DNA of 64,000 nucleotides from CAYQJL01 sp964612295 (GTDB taxonomy: Bacteria > Eisenbacteria > RBG-16-71-46 > CAIMUX01 > WJJG01): contig CAZTDY010000011.1 in NCBI GenBank assembly GCA_964612295.1, positions 21,491-85,490 on the forward strand, read 5' to 3'. Both the position numbers and the translations under genes were made by a program. Every line of letters begins with the position of its first letter. The stretch's first letter is position 1. The notes beneath the pieces were generated by a model. The model saw only the letters and a list, made by a program, of their open reading frames with translations, made no database searches and was not told the DNA's origin. Positions 6,796 to 15,096 of the stretch are shown here, piece by piece.

Positions 6796-9231
6796 TTAGC
6801 GGACAACCGTGAATCTCCCCACCACGGTCTCGTTTTCGCACGTCACCGAATAGAGGTAGACGCCGCTTGAGATGTCCTGACCGTTTCGAGAGAGCATATT
6901 CCAACGTGCTGTGCCGCTACCGCTGGTCCCATCATGGACCAACGTTTCGACCAGATCTCCTGCCATTGTGTAGATGCGCACCTCGCAGAGCTTGTTGGGC
7001 AAACCCGCAAAGTCGATGTGCGAGCCCGTGGGATCGGTCGCGCTGGGTGTCAAATCCCAGGCCGCTCCCCCACTCCACGGGTTCGGCACCACCATGATGT
7101 TGTCCTTCCAGCTGTCATCGGTGACCGCCGCCCAGAGGGGCTGAACCCCTTCGGCCTCGATCGCGGCCGGGAAGCTGGAAAGCTCGTAGTCGTTGCCCAA
7201 GGAATCGACCCAGCAGCTGTACGCGGTCACGTCATAGAAGTAGAGCATGCCGTTCTTGAGGCCGAGCGTGTCCTCGTAGAAGTACCGTCCGATTTCATAC
7301 CGGTAGAGCCACGCGCCCTCCTCGATGGGAGACGGCACGGTATCGACGATTGCGGAGTATGGATTGGTCATACTCTCCAGAGACACCTGGCTTCCGACCG
7401 GATCGGCATTGAGGTCGGCCACCAGCTGCCACTCCTCCGGCGAGGGGCCCGTCGCCCCAATCGGCCGGCTCCAACCCTCGACGCGCCAGATGCGATATCC
7501 GCAGAAGAGGATCTGGCCGCGCAGGGGATCGGCCACCAGCTCCGAGCCGTTGTCCCACTCGATCTTGACCCGCCGGTCGCCCTCCACTCGGGCTCGCAGG
7601 GCGGGATCCTCGGTGCTCACCGTGGGCGAAGGAGGCGCCACGGTGCCCACCCAGTGGACCAGCGTCTCGCGGCCGTCGCAGTCGTCCGAAGAGCTCTGCA
7701 GCGGGGTGCAGCAGTCGCAATCGTCGTTGACCCAGTATTCCGCGAGATCGCAATTCTCGTTCTTGATCGGCCCGACGGCCGGCGCCAGCGAGTCGCAGGG
7801 GTTGTTCCAGAACAGCGGTTCCCCACCCGGATCGATGTGGAGACAGGTTTCCTCGCCCCAGCAACCGGTCAGCTTGTTCGCGTCCGTGTCGCGCCAGTTA
7901 CCGTTGTAAATGCGCTGCGCGTTGAGAGCGTTTTCGAGCAGCCCACGCCACTCGTTGCCGATGACGAAAGCCACCTGCATGTACAGGCGCTCGCCCGGAA
8001 GCAGCTCTTTGAACGGCCCCGCGCTGAAGCAGTAACGGTAGTCGGCGGGCTGACTCGTGGGACGCCTCGGCGTATCTCCACTCGAAAGCAGATCATACCG
8101 CTCGAAGTCGTTCCGCGGATCGCCCAAGGGATAGGTTCCCCCACCGCTGAAGAAACGCATCGTGTGAATCTCGACCTGCGTCGGCGCCCGTTCGCCGAAC
8201 GGGTCGGTCGTGTGACCGAGGAACATGCCGCCGAAAAACCCATTGGCCCCCGGCCCCATGTCGTCGGCCGCGTTACCGCCGGCCTCGCTGCCGGGCGTGT
8301 CGCGCATGTAGGCAATGTCGATATTCAGCGGCTGCTGGTTGCACTCGCGATAAATCCCGTCGGCGTCTTCGCAGGCGTATTCAATCTGACGATTCACGTA
8401 GGTCGTATCGACACTGCGCAGCTCGCCGCCGTCATCGGAGTAGTACCCCTGCGCATCCTTGCGGCCCGCATCGGAGTCGACGAAGTAGCCGAGGTAGATC
8501 TCGCGGAGGATTTCGAAGCCGTCGTTGACGATCTCGTAGTCCAGCCCGATAAACTCGTTGGCCCCCTCGGTGGACCAGGCGTAACTGTTCTGCGTGATCC
8601 GAATGTTCAGCGGGCGGTGTTCCGGGTAGGCCTCCCGGGCCTGTTCCGTATAGTCCCAGTATTCGCAGCTGAACATCTGCTGACTGATGGCGGCGTAGTC
8701 TTCGTCGATCTCGCCGTCGTCATCGTCATCCTTGCCGTTGAGCGGATCCTCGTCGCGGACCCCGTCGGCGTCGTCATCGCCCCCGCTCGTGGAGAACCCA
8801 GCGCGATCGCCGCCCGAGGCTCCCTCGAAGGATGGGTAGATGGTGTCGATCGGGTCCAGACTGGGACGCAGCTCATAGGCGTAGGCCCCAGTCGATACGT
8901 ATGCCAGGTTATCGCTCGCAATGGCACCGATCCAGAGCGCGGCGGCATAGAGATACTCGCCTCCCTTCCAACCGGCCCCGAAGGTGTCCAACCCCCAGAA
9001 GGGATTTCCGACGACACCCACGTTGGTCACCAACATCTCGAGAAGTCCCACGTTGTGGTAGAAGATGTTTGGTGCCCGAATCGCGTAGAGGGGCTGGCCG
9101 TTCTCGTCCAGCTCAAAGGGATTGTCTCCATCCCAATAAGCGTTCGCGCCTCCCGCGGCGAGCACATGGCCCAGCATGAGCAGCAACAGGATCTGGCCAG
9201 TGCGCTGCAAGCTCATCTGTGAAAGCCTCAT
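6796..9231 (-). CDS. Large secreted protein with FlgD/T9SS-like C-terminal domain
   Basis: An 811-residue protein of unknown function. It has an N-terminal signal peptide (about 1-30). An Asp-rich stretch at about 151-180 (GGDDDADGVRDEDP, then DDDDDGEIDED) resembles calcium-binding thrombospondin type 3 or EF-hand-like loops. The last 95 residues form an Ig-like sorting domain: VVPNPW, EVRIYTMAGDLVETL, GVYLYSV, ending FTVVR, as in FlgD_ig and T9SS type A C-terminal signals. Cysteines cluster in the region around DDCDCCTP. The block EYLYAAALWIGAI near residue 92 recurs in surface proteins of FCB-like genomes as I recall them. It is followed at 30 bases by the PorV-like gene, which suggests a cargo-export pair. 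Confidence 0.75.
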   Translation of the reverse strand: MRLSQMSLQRTGQILLLLMLGHVLAAGGANAYWDGDNPFELDENGQPLYAIRAPNIFYHNVGLLEMLVTNVGVVGNPFWGLDTFGAGWKGGEYLYAAALWIGAIASDNLAYVSTGAYAYELRPSLDPIDTIYPSFEGASGGDRAGFSTSGGDDDADGVRDEDPLNGKDDDDDGEIDEDYAAISQQMFSCEYWDYTEQAREAYPEHRPLNIRITQNSYAWSTEGANEFIGLDYEIVNDGFEILREIYLGYFVDSDAGRKDAQGYYSDDGGELRSVDTTYVNRQIEYACEDADGIYRECNQQPLNIDIAYMRDTPGSEAGGNAADDMGPGANGFFGGMFLGHTTDPFGERAPTQVEIHTMRFFSGGGTYPLGDPRNDFERYDLLSSGDTPRRPTSQPADYRYCFSAGPFKELLPGERLYMQVAFVIGNEWRGLLENALNAQRIYNGNWRDTDANKLTGCWGEETCLHIDPGGEPLFWNNPCDSLAPAVGPIKNENCDLAEYWVNDDCDCCTPLQSSSDDCDGRETLVHWVGTVAPPSPTVSTEDPALRARVEGDRRVKIEWDNGSELVADPLRGQILFCGYRIWRVEGWSRPIGATGPSPEEWQLVADLNADPVGSQVSLESMTNPYSAIVDTVPSPIEEGAWLYRYEIGRYFYEDTLGLKNGMLYFYDVTAYSCWVDSLGNDYELSSFPAAIEAEGVQPLWAAVTDDSWKDNIMVVPNPWSGGAAWDLTPSATDPTGSHIDFAGLPNKLCEVRIYTMAGDLVETLVHDGTSGSGTARWNMLSRNGQDISSGVYLYSVTCENETVVGRFTVVR

Positions 9232-9270
9232 GAAGTCAACCTCCCAAGCCGTACAGGTTCTTCCGTCCCA

Positions 9271-11967
9271 TTAGAAGATGAAGCCCATGCCAACGCGGAT
9301 CGTACGCGGAGCGCCGAACACGCGCGGATCGTTCAGGGGGATGAACTCTTCGATACCGTCCCCGTCCCGATCTTGCAGGTAGGCTCCACCTGCGCGGCCC
9401 GTTTCTGTGTAGTAGACCCGGTAGTCAACATTGACCGGCGGCGCTGGCCAGTTGCCCGGAGTCAAACTCGTGATGTTCTTCGCATCGAGAATATTGCGGC
9501 CTTGCAGGAAGAGCGAGAGCTGCTGTCCCCAAAGCCGATAGTACTTGTCGGCCCGAACGTCGAGCGTGGTCGTTGACGGCAGCCGCCGGGAGTTTTCCAT
9601 TTCCGGCTCGAGCTCCCGCGTGTCCCGCTGGTACGGCGTGTAGGGATACCCGGAGGTGTAGCTCCAGCTCATGCTGGCCCCCCAGTTGACCCGGTCCCCC
9701 ATATAGAGACTCGCCCCAATGCTGTGGCGCGCGTCCCAGTTCAGCGGAATTTCCCCGGTCGGCAAGTACACGAAGTTGCTCGCCAGGGCGGAGTTCGGAT
9801 CCGAGGCCACCCCGGTGGCGACGCCGTAGGTGTAGGAGAGATCCCACCGGTAGTTGCTCCGATAGGCCCTCGAAAGACTGACCTCGAACCCCTTGGCCGA
9901 GGCGTAGTCCTTGTTCACGTAGCTCCAGATGTCCCCGGTCGAGGACCAGTCCGCGGAGGCCTCCGCGGCGATCAAGCCGAACATGTCACGGTAGTAGATG
10001 CTGAACTGCCCAACCAGATACGCATTGAACAAGTGCTGAATCGAGGCCTGGTAGGTCACGGTGGTCTCGTTCGTCAGGTTCGGGTTCCCCCGGGTCCCAT
10101 CATAGGAATCGAGGTTGTCGAAGAGGAAGGTCCGGTTCGGAACCTGATAGAAGCGCCCGTAGAAGAAACTGAACACGTCCCGGTCGGAGATCGGGTAGGC
10201 GATCCCGACGCGCGGGCTGATCTGCTGTTTCACGCGCTCTTGAACATCGGAGATCGATACCTGTTCGCCGACGCTGAAGAAGTCATAGCGAAGCCCGGCG
10301 TTGATGACCATCCCCTCATGTTCCCAGCGGTCCTGAATGTAGGCGCCGCCCTCCGGATTGTAGTAGTGGTACTCCGTTCGCGCTGCTCCGATCTCGCCGT
10401 CCGCGTTCGTGTTGTACGGCCGGTTCAGGGAGAAGAAGCGCATATCGTTGTACTGGAGGGTGAATCCGGTCTCGAACGTGTGCCGCCCCCGCTGATAGGT
10501 GAAGTCGAAGATGCCCTGATACACCTGCGTCTCTCGGGTCGAGAGCTGGGGATAGTCACCGGACATGACGAAGAAGTCGTAGGACTCCCCGTCGTAGTAG
10601 TTGAACCACATGTCGCGTTCGCGCTCGCCCTCATACTCCCAGGCCTGCTTATCCTGCACGCGGGAATCGACGAAGAAGTGCTGGTGGCTCAACCGGAACA
10701 CGTAGTGCGCGTGCTGGCTCATCGTGTGCCGGAAGACCAGCTTCTCCTGCGTGAATTCGTCCAGCACATTCGGCGTGTGCTCTGCCGCGTTGTAGTAGTG
10801 ATAGGTCGAGTCCACCTGATAGGGCGCCCAGCGACCGTGCCGCAGCACAACCTCGTCGGTCCGGGTGGTGTCCAAGAACTGCTGCACCCAGCCGGCCCGG
10901 CTCCACGAGTGGAAGTAGTTGTCGCGTTTGCTGGTCTGGTCGAGCGCCTCAAGGGTGAGCTTGGTATTCGCCGTCGGACGATAGGCCAGCTTGCCCTGGA
11001 GTTTGATGGAGTTCGATTTGCGGTCGCCGATGCTGACAAAGTTCAGGAGCCTGGTGCGTGAGCGCCGCTCCGGCGTCTTGGGGTAGACGTCGGCGTAAGT
11101 CAACTCGCCCGAGATGTAGTAGCTCAGGTTCTCAACCGGCGTGGGACCCCCGACACCCAGGAAGAGCCGGTCGTAGTTGTCGAAGGTGTTCGTCGGAGAG
11201 CCGTAGTCGTCGGTCGTGTAGCGCATCTCGCCACTGAAGGAGTCCCCTCCCTCTTTCGTGTTGAAGATGATGACGCCCGACTGGGCGTTCCCATACTTCG
11301 CGCTCATCCCCCCCACGATCGTCTCGGTCGAGGAGAGGGCTTGCGACGCCAACGACAGGCCAGCACCCCCGAGGGGGTCACGCACCGGAACACCATCGAC
11401 CTGGAACTGAACCTCTCCGGACCGGCCCCCACGCACGAAAAGCTCGCCGCCCTTGGCGATCACTCCCGCCTGGAGCGCAATGGCTTCCTCGACATCATCG
11501 ACGGGAAGGTCGGAGAGATCCTGCGAGTCCATCTCATGTTTGGCTTCGGTGTTTTTCTGGTCGATCTTCTTCTTCTGACCGAAGACATCGATGGCCGGCA
11601 ACGTCGCCACGATCTTCTCACTCATGTCGAACGTGACCCGAACGGTCTTCCCGGCCTCGACGACCACGCTGGCAACCGTGTTGTCCGCGTAGCCGATCAT
11701 CTTGACCAGGATGTCGTAGTTGCCCGGAGGCATGTTCTCGATCTTGAACGATCCGTCCTCGAGGGAGATCGTTCCCCACTTCCGCCCGACCACGAGGACG
11801 TTCGCGGGAGAGAGCGGACGGCCGCTGCTCTTGTCCAACACCATACCGGTGAGCGTCCCGCCTTCCTCAGGAGTGGCGGGCGCCTGTGCCGCCGGTAGCC
11901 CCGGGAGGAGGAAGCCACTCACGGCCATGATGGCGACGAACCCGAAGGCGATCTTTGTCCAAGACAT
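9271..11967 (-). CDS. TonB-dependent outer membrane receptor with carboxypeptidase-regulatory-like domain
   Basis: An 898-residue receptor. It has a signal peptide (about 1-29), a CarboxypepD_reg beta-sandwich (about 38-115, with GGTLTGMVLDKSSGRPL and GYADNTVASV), then a plug domain (about 140-240) with LPVDDVEEAI, LFVRGGRSGEVQFQVDGVP and KYGNAQSGVIIFNT. The remainder is a beta-barrel ending in IRVGMGFIF with the terminal Phe. The architecture matches the SusC-like/TonB_dep_Rec families of the FCB group. No partner SusD gene is next to it; its neighbours are an unknown barrel protein and the FlgD-tailed protein, so the substrate cannot be assigned. The 112-base gap upstream has a TTGACC but no convincing -10. 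Confidence 0.9.
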   Translation of the reverse strand: MSWTKIAFGFVAIMAVSGFLLPGLPAAQAPATPEEGGTLTGMVLDKSSGRPLSPANVLVVGRKWGTISLEDGSFKIENMPPGNYDILVKMIGYADNTVASVVVEAGKTVRVTFDMSEKIVATLPAIDVFGQKKKIDQKNTEAKHEMDSQDLSDLPVDDVEEAIALQAGVIAKGGELFVRGGRSGEVQFQVDGVPVRDPLGGAGLSLASQALSSTETIVGGMSAKYGNAQSGVIIFNTKEGGDSFSGEMRYTTDDYGSPTNTFDNYDRLFLGVGGPTPVENLSYYISGELTYADVYPKTPERRSRTRLLNFVSIGDRKSNSIKLQGKLAYRPTANTKLTLEALDQTSKRDNYFHSWSRAGWVQQFLDTTRTDEVVLRHGRWAPYQVDSTYHYYNAAEHTPNVLDEFTQEKLVFRHTMSQHAHYVFRLSHQHFFVDSRVQDKQAWEYEGERERDMWFNYYDGESYDFFVMSGDYPQLSTRETQVYQGIFDFTYQRGRHTFETGFTLQYNDMRFFSLNRPYNTNADGEIGAARTEYHYYNPEGGAYIQDRWEHEGMVINAGLRYDFFSVGEQVSISDVQERVKQQISPRVGIAYPISDRDVFSFFYGRFYQVPNRTFLFDNLDSYDGTRGNPNLTNETTVTYQASIQHLFNAYLVGQFSIYYRDMFGLIAAEASADWSSTGDIWSYVNKDYASAKGFEVSLSRAYRSNYRWDLSYTYGVATGVASDPNSALASNFVYLPTGEIPLNWDARHSIGASLYMGDRVNWGASMSWSYTSGYPYTPYQRDTRELEPEMENSRRLPSTTTLDVRADKYYRLWGQQLSLFLQGRNILDAKNITSLTPGNWPAPPVNVDYRVYYTETGRAGGAYLQDRDGDGIEEFIPLNDPRVFGAPRTIRVGMGFIF

Positions 11968-12079
11968 CGCGGGTTACCCCTCTTTTGCAGCAAAGCCCGT
12001 GAACATGGGGAGGGCCGTCATGCCCCTTTATTACAGGGCGGTCAAGGACCACCCGTGTAAGTCTAGTTATATGAAAGGC

Positions 12080-13531
12080 CTACATCAACAGGCGCAGGCC
12101 AATCAGATATGTGGTCTCGTCCCACTCTTCGATCTGAGTTGCGTCTTTGTCCCACGGTTCCTGCTTCGTGAACCGCAGGGCGCTATGGACTTGTATGAGG
12201 CCACCACGGGGAAGCCATGAAATGCCTCCGGTGACGCCCTGGGCGCGGATCAGAGACTGTGACGCATCGATGTCCCGATCATCCGCCGCATAGGAGAAGC
12301 CACCCCGGAGCACGACCGTCGGCGTGGCGAAATACTCGAACCCCGCACTGAATGAGGCTCCCTGGGAGGTTCCCTGGTCGGAATCGGTGGGTACGCTCCA
12401 CTCCCAGTCGGTCTGGGTCACCCGGCCCTGGACCCCTGCCAGGAGGCGTCCTGAGAGCAGCCACTGGCTCGCGCCGGCGGCGAAATGGAGGCCATCCTCT
12501 TTCGTGGCACCTTCCCGAAGGGACCCCTTGAAGTTGATTCCCTCCTGAACGTCTGTTTCCCAGCTGGAGAGAGCTCCCTCCAGACCGAAGATCGTCGACC
12601 CCAGCTCGAGGCGCCACCGCGATAGAAACTCCGTCTTCGACTCGGTTTCCGAGAAGGTGGTCGATTCGCTGAAGAAGTTCGTGTGACTCGGGTTCCAGGG
12701 CGAAACATCGCTCCAGCTGATCTCGACGTTCTCGCCGCCCTCTCGATCGAGGAACCGGGCCCGCACCCCACCCTGGAGTTTTCCGGCCGGGATCATGACG
12801 GCCAAGGTGTAGAGGTCCGAAGGGCGGGTCCAGTGGTAGGTGTCCTGGTGGAATCGAGACGGATCGACCGAACGGGCGACCACGTCGCCCCGCTCGAAGT
12901 CCCAACTCCCTGAGATGGTCCAGCCCGCCAGGGGGTAGATGGCCCCGATCTGACCCACCCAGCGATCATGCTTGTGCTCGAGTGAATAGTAGTCGTCCGA
13001 GATCCGATCCTCGTTCTCGGCTTCCTGCCCGATCAGCAGGCCGAGGGTCACGCCCCCGATTCGCTGGTTGACGAGCGCCGAGATCTGGGGACCGCGAATC
13101 CGGCTCCAATCGCCCGGGCGATGATCGGTCTCCAGGAAGCCCCAGTTGACGATGCCCGCCAGGGCACGGCTGTCCGTACGCTGGACGATTTCGGCACCGG
13201 CTCCGCCGTAACGGTACTCGGTCGACGACCCGCTCGTCCTTGCTTGGCGTGTGTTGCCCGACATCCAGGTCTCCACCACCCAGCGGTCGCTGTCCGCCAG
13301 ATAGCCGGCCGCGTTTCCGGCGAAGTCGCGGGCGCTGATCTCGTTGGCCTCATCGATCACGGCCAGCCCAAGCTCCCCCATCCCCTGGAGGCGCACCGCG
13401 GGCGCCGCCTGCAGAAGGGCCGGGTTGATGTCGGCCTGCTGCATGAACATCTCCAGCACCGTGGTCTGGGCTCGGGCGGACGAGGCGCAGCCCCCCGCTA
13501 CGAGTAGAGTCAGCACGAGACGAAATCTCAC
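12080..13531 (-). CDS. Predicted outer membrane beta-barrel protein, unknown family
   Basis: I do not recognise the family. The start is a GTG (13529-13531) eight bases after GGGAGG; the open frame extends upstream only as a shadow of the neighbouring gene. The 483-residue product has a signal peptide (RLVLTLLVAGGCASSARA) with a Cys that makes a weak lipobox. The rest alternates polar and hydrophobic residues in long strands (for example GWTISGSWDFERGD) and ends in YLIGLRLLM, typical of a barrel. NPALLQAAPAVRLQGMGELG after the signal peptide recalls the start of FadL/PorV-like proteins. It is placed between the EB_dh-like lipoprotein and the TonB receptor and probably shares their transcript. 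Confidence 0.7.
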   Translation of the reverse strand: MRFRLVLTLLVAGGCASSARAQTTVLEMFMQQADINPALLQAAPAVRLQGMGELGLAVIDEANEISARDFAGNAAGYLADSDRWVVETWMSGNTRQARTSGSSTEYRYGGAGAEIVQRTDSRALAGIVNWGFLETDHRPGDWSRIRGPQISALVNQRIGGVTLGLLIGQEAENEDRISDDYYSLEHKHDRWVGQIGAIYPLAGWTISGSWDFERGDVVARSVDPSRFHQDTYHWTRPSDLYTLAVMIPAGKLQGGVRARFLDREGGENVEISWSDVSPWNPSHTNFFSESTTFSETESKTEFLSRWRLELGSTIFGLEGALSSWETDVQEGINFKGSLREGATKEDGLHFAAGASQWLLSGRLLAGVQGRVTQTDWEWSVPTDSDQGTSQGASFSAGFEYFATPTVVLRGGFSYAADDRDIDASQSLIRAQGVTGGISWLPRGGLIQVHSALRFTKQEPWDKDATQIEEWDETTYLIGLRLLM

Positions 13532-13574
13532 AGCCAAAACCTCCCTTGGAGAGCGATCTGCCCTCTCCACCGCA

Positions 13575-14981
13575 CTAGTCACCCTTCGGACCAAAGACGA
13601 GCACCACCGGTTCGCTGCCGAGGTGATCATGCGTGGCGGCGTCAAAGACCGACACCGCGAAGTGGTACTCGATGCCCGCCTCAGGATCGAAGTTGACATC
13701 CTGGAGCTCGAATTCGGTCGTCAAAGGCCGGGCGATTTCCAGCGTCCAGGTGCCGGCATCCTCGTCGTAGTTGCCCTTGCCCCGAATGTCTCCCCGGCTC
13801 CCCCGCGGATAGGTCAACAGGTACCCGGCCACGATGTCGCCCGGCTCCCACATCCGCATGTCCGGCATGATCGTCTCGTTGAAGACGTCCTCCGCCGAGA
13901 GGGACGAAACCGTCATCTCGGGATCATTGCGCCAGATGTAGTTCATGCCCACGCCGTTGTTGGAGCGACAGGCCTCGTTGAAGTCATTGGTGCAATTCGG
14001 ATCCGGGCTGTCATGGTGGGGGTCGTCATCCTGCCGGTAGATGAAACGGGGCAGCCCCGAGCCGGCAACGAAGTTCGGCTCATAAGGCGCAATCCCTTCA
14101 TCGGGGATCAAGCCGGCGCCGGCATCCAAGTACATGTCGTCCAACCAGCCGGGAATCCCCTGGAGCGGATCGTCCGGATCATCGTACAGGTCGAAGAGGT
14201 CGCGAATCGGATTGGTGCGCCCGGCGAACCAGTACCAAACGTCCAGACGCCCCTCCTGCAGATCGTCGAAGGAACCGGATGGGTTGTGGCAAGCCGCCAG
14301 ACAGCCCACGTCGGCAAAGAGCCCATTGACCCCGGAGGCCTCTTCCATCTCGAATACGATCGCAAGCTTGTCGTCATCTCCGCCCTGGTACCACCAATTG
14401 CGCAGGAGCAGGCTGTCCTGGGGAGCTTCGCGGAAGAGGCTGTCGCACACCGTCTGCCCACCGATTTCGGCGCAGGTGACGATCGGCGAACCCAAGCTGG
14501 GGCCGACGTAGACGAAGACGTCGTCCAGCACGTCAGGAAGGGCATCGGACCATTGCACGAGCATGTAGATATGGAAGTCGGTGTAGACCGCCTTCATGGA
14601 AACGTAGCGCGGCGGTCCCGCATCGCCGCCGCCTTGCTCGCGGGATAGGCGCACGTGGGTGAAGGGACGCTCCGGGGTGAACTCGCTCCCCCACTCCCGG
14701 TCGAGGCGCTCGCCATCGATATCGATCACACCCAGTTCGAAGTCATCGGGTGACTGATAGTGAGCCACCATCACGTTGGTGGGCGTGGCCTCCGGCACCG
14801 GCGGCAGGTCCTCGGCGCACCCTCCCAGGAGGGATCCAACCAGGAGGAAGGCCAGTCCTGGAAGAACCAGTCGCGAGGCGAATCCCATCTCCCAGAATTT
14901 CACGGGCTTAGGCGGACAGATCCCGCCGGAATGCCCGCCGCCAAGAAACGATACACTTCCCCAATCCACCATGCGCTTCAC
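13575..14981 (-). CDS. Ethylbenzene-dehydrogenase-like (EB_dh) lipoprotein with a CxxxCH motif
   Basis: A 468-residue lipoprotein with lipobox LLGGC (Cys55 if translation begins at the GTG at 14979-14981). The body resembles the EB_dh heme-binding fold (ethylbenzene dehydrogenase gamma-like): VYTDFHIYMLVQWSD, KLAIVFEM, DVWYWFAGRTNP and the C-terminal YHFAVSVFDAATHDHLGS. A CLAACH motif (Cys227, Cys231, His232) is a CxxxCH variant of a c-type heme site. The GTG start has AGGGGG at good spacing but leaves an unusually long leader before the lipobox; an ATG at 14886-14888 would give a normal 23-residue signal but has no spaced Shine-Dalgarno. It is the first gene after the promoter at 15055-15083. 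A periplasmic or surface heme role is inferred. Confidence 0.7.
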   Translation of the reverse strand: MKRMVDWGSVSFLGGGHSGGICPPKPVKFWEMGFASRLVLPGLAFLLVGSLLGGCAEDLPPVPEATPTNVMVAHYQSPDDFELGVIDIDGERLDREWGSEFTPERPFTHVRLSREQGGGDAGPPRYVSMKAVYTDFHIYMLVQWSDALPDVLDDVFVYVGPSLGSPIVTCAEIGGQTVCDSLFREAPQDSLLLRNWWYQGGDDDKLAIVFEMEEASGVNGLFADVGCLAACHNPSGSFDDLQEGRLDVWYWFAGRTNPIRDLFDLYDDPDDPLQGIPGWLDDMYLDAGAGLIPDEGIAPYEPNFVAGSGLPRFIYRQDDDPHHDSPDPNCTNDFNEACRSNNGVGMNYIWRNDPEMTVSSLSAEDVFNETIMPDMRMWEPGDIVAGYLLTYPRGSRGDIRGKGNYDEDAGTWTLEIARPLTTEFELQDVNFDPEAGIEYHFAVSVFDAATHDHLGSEPVVLVFGPKGD

Positions 14982-15054
14982 GCTGGAGTCCCCCTAAAAA
15001 GGCGATCCTGCGACCAAATCCAGTATCCTGGAGCTTCAGGTAAAAGTCATAGGT

Positions 15055-15083
15055 ACGCTAGGCGTGTGTCCTCCTAGTGTCAA
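15055..15083 (-). promoter_or_regulatory. Promoter of the envelope-protein block
   Basis: TTGACA (15078-15083) and TAGCGT (15055-15060) are spaced 17 bases on the minus strand, just after the pgm stop. The predicted RNA leader before the EB_dh-like gene is about 65 bases. No other good promoter was seen between here and secG, so it may drive much of the block down to tpiA. Confidence 0.65.
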
Positions 15084-15096
15084 GCGGATAATAGGC

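Noticed and set aside
11968..12079. Promoter for the TonB receptor (TTGACC)
   Set aside because: No acceptable -10 lies 16-18 bases away, so I did not list it.
14982..15054. Cyclic-di-GMP or cobalamin riboswitch in the leader of the EB_dh-like gene
   Set aside because: I could not match any conserved core; only unremarkable GC-rich stems are present.
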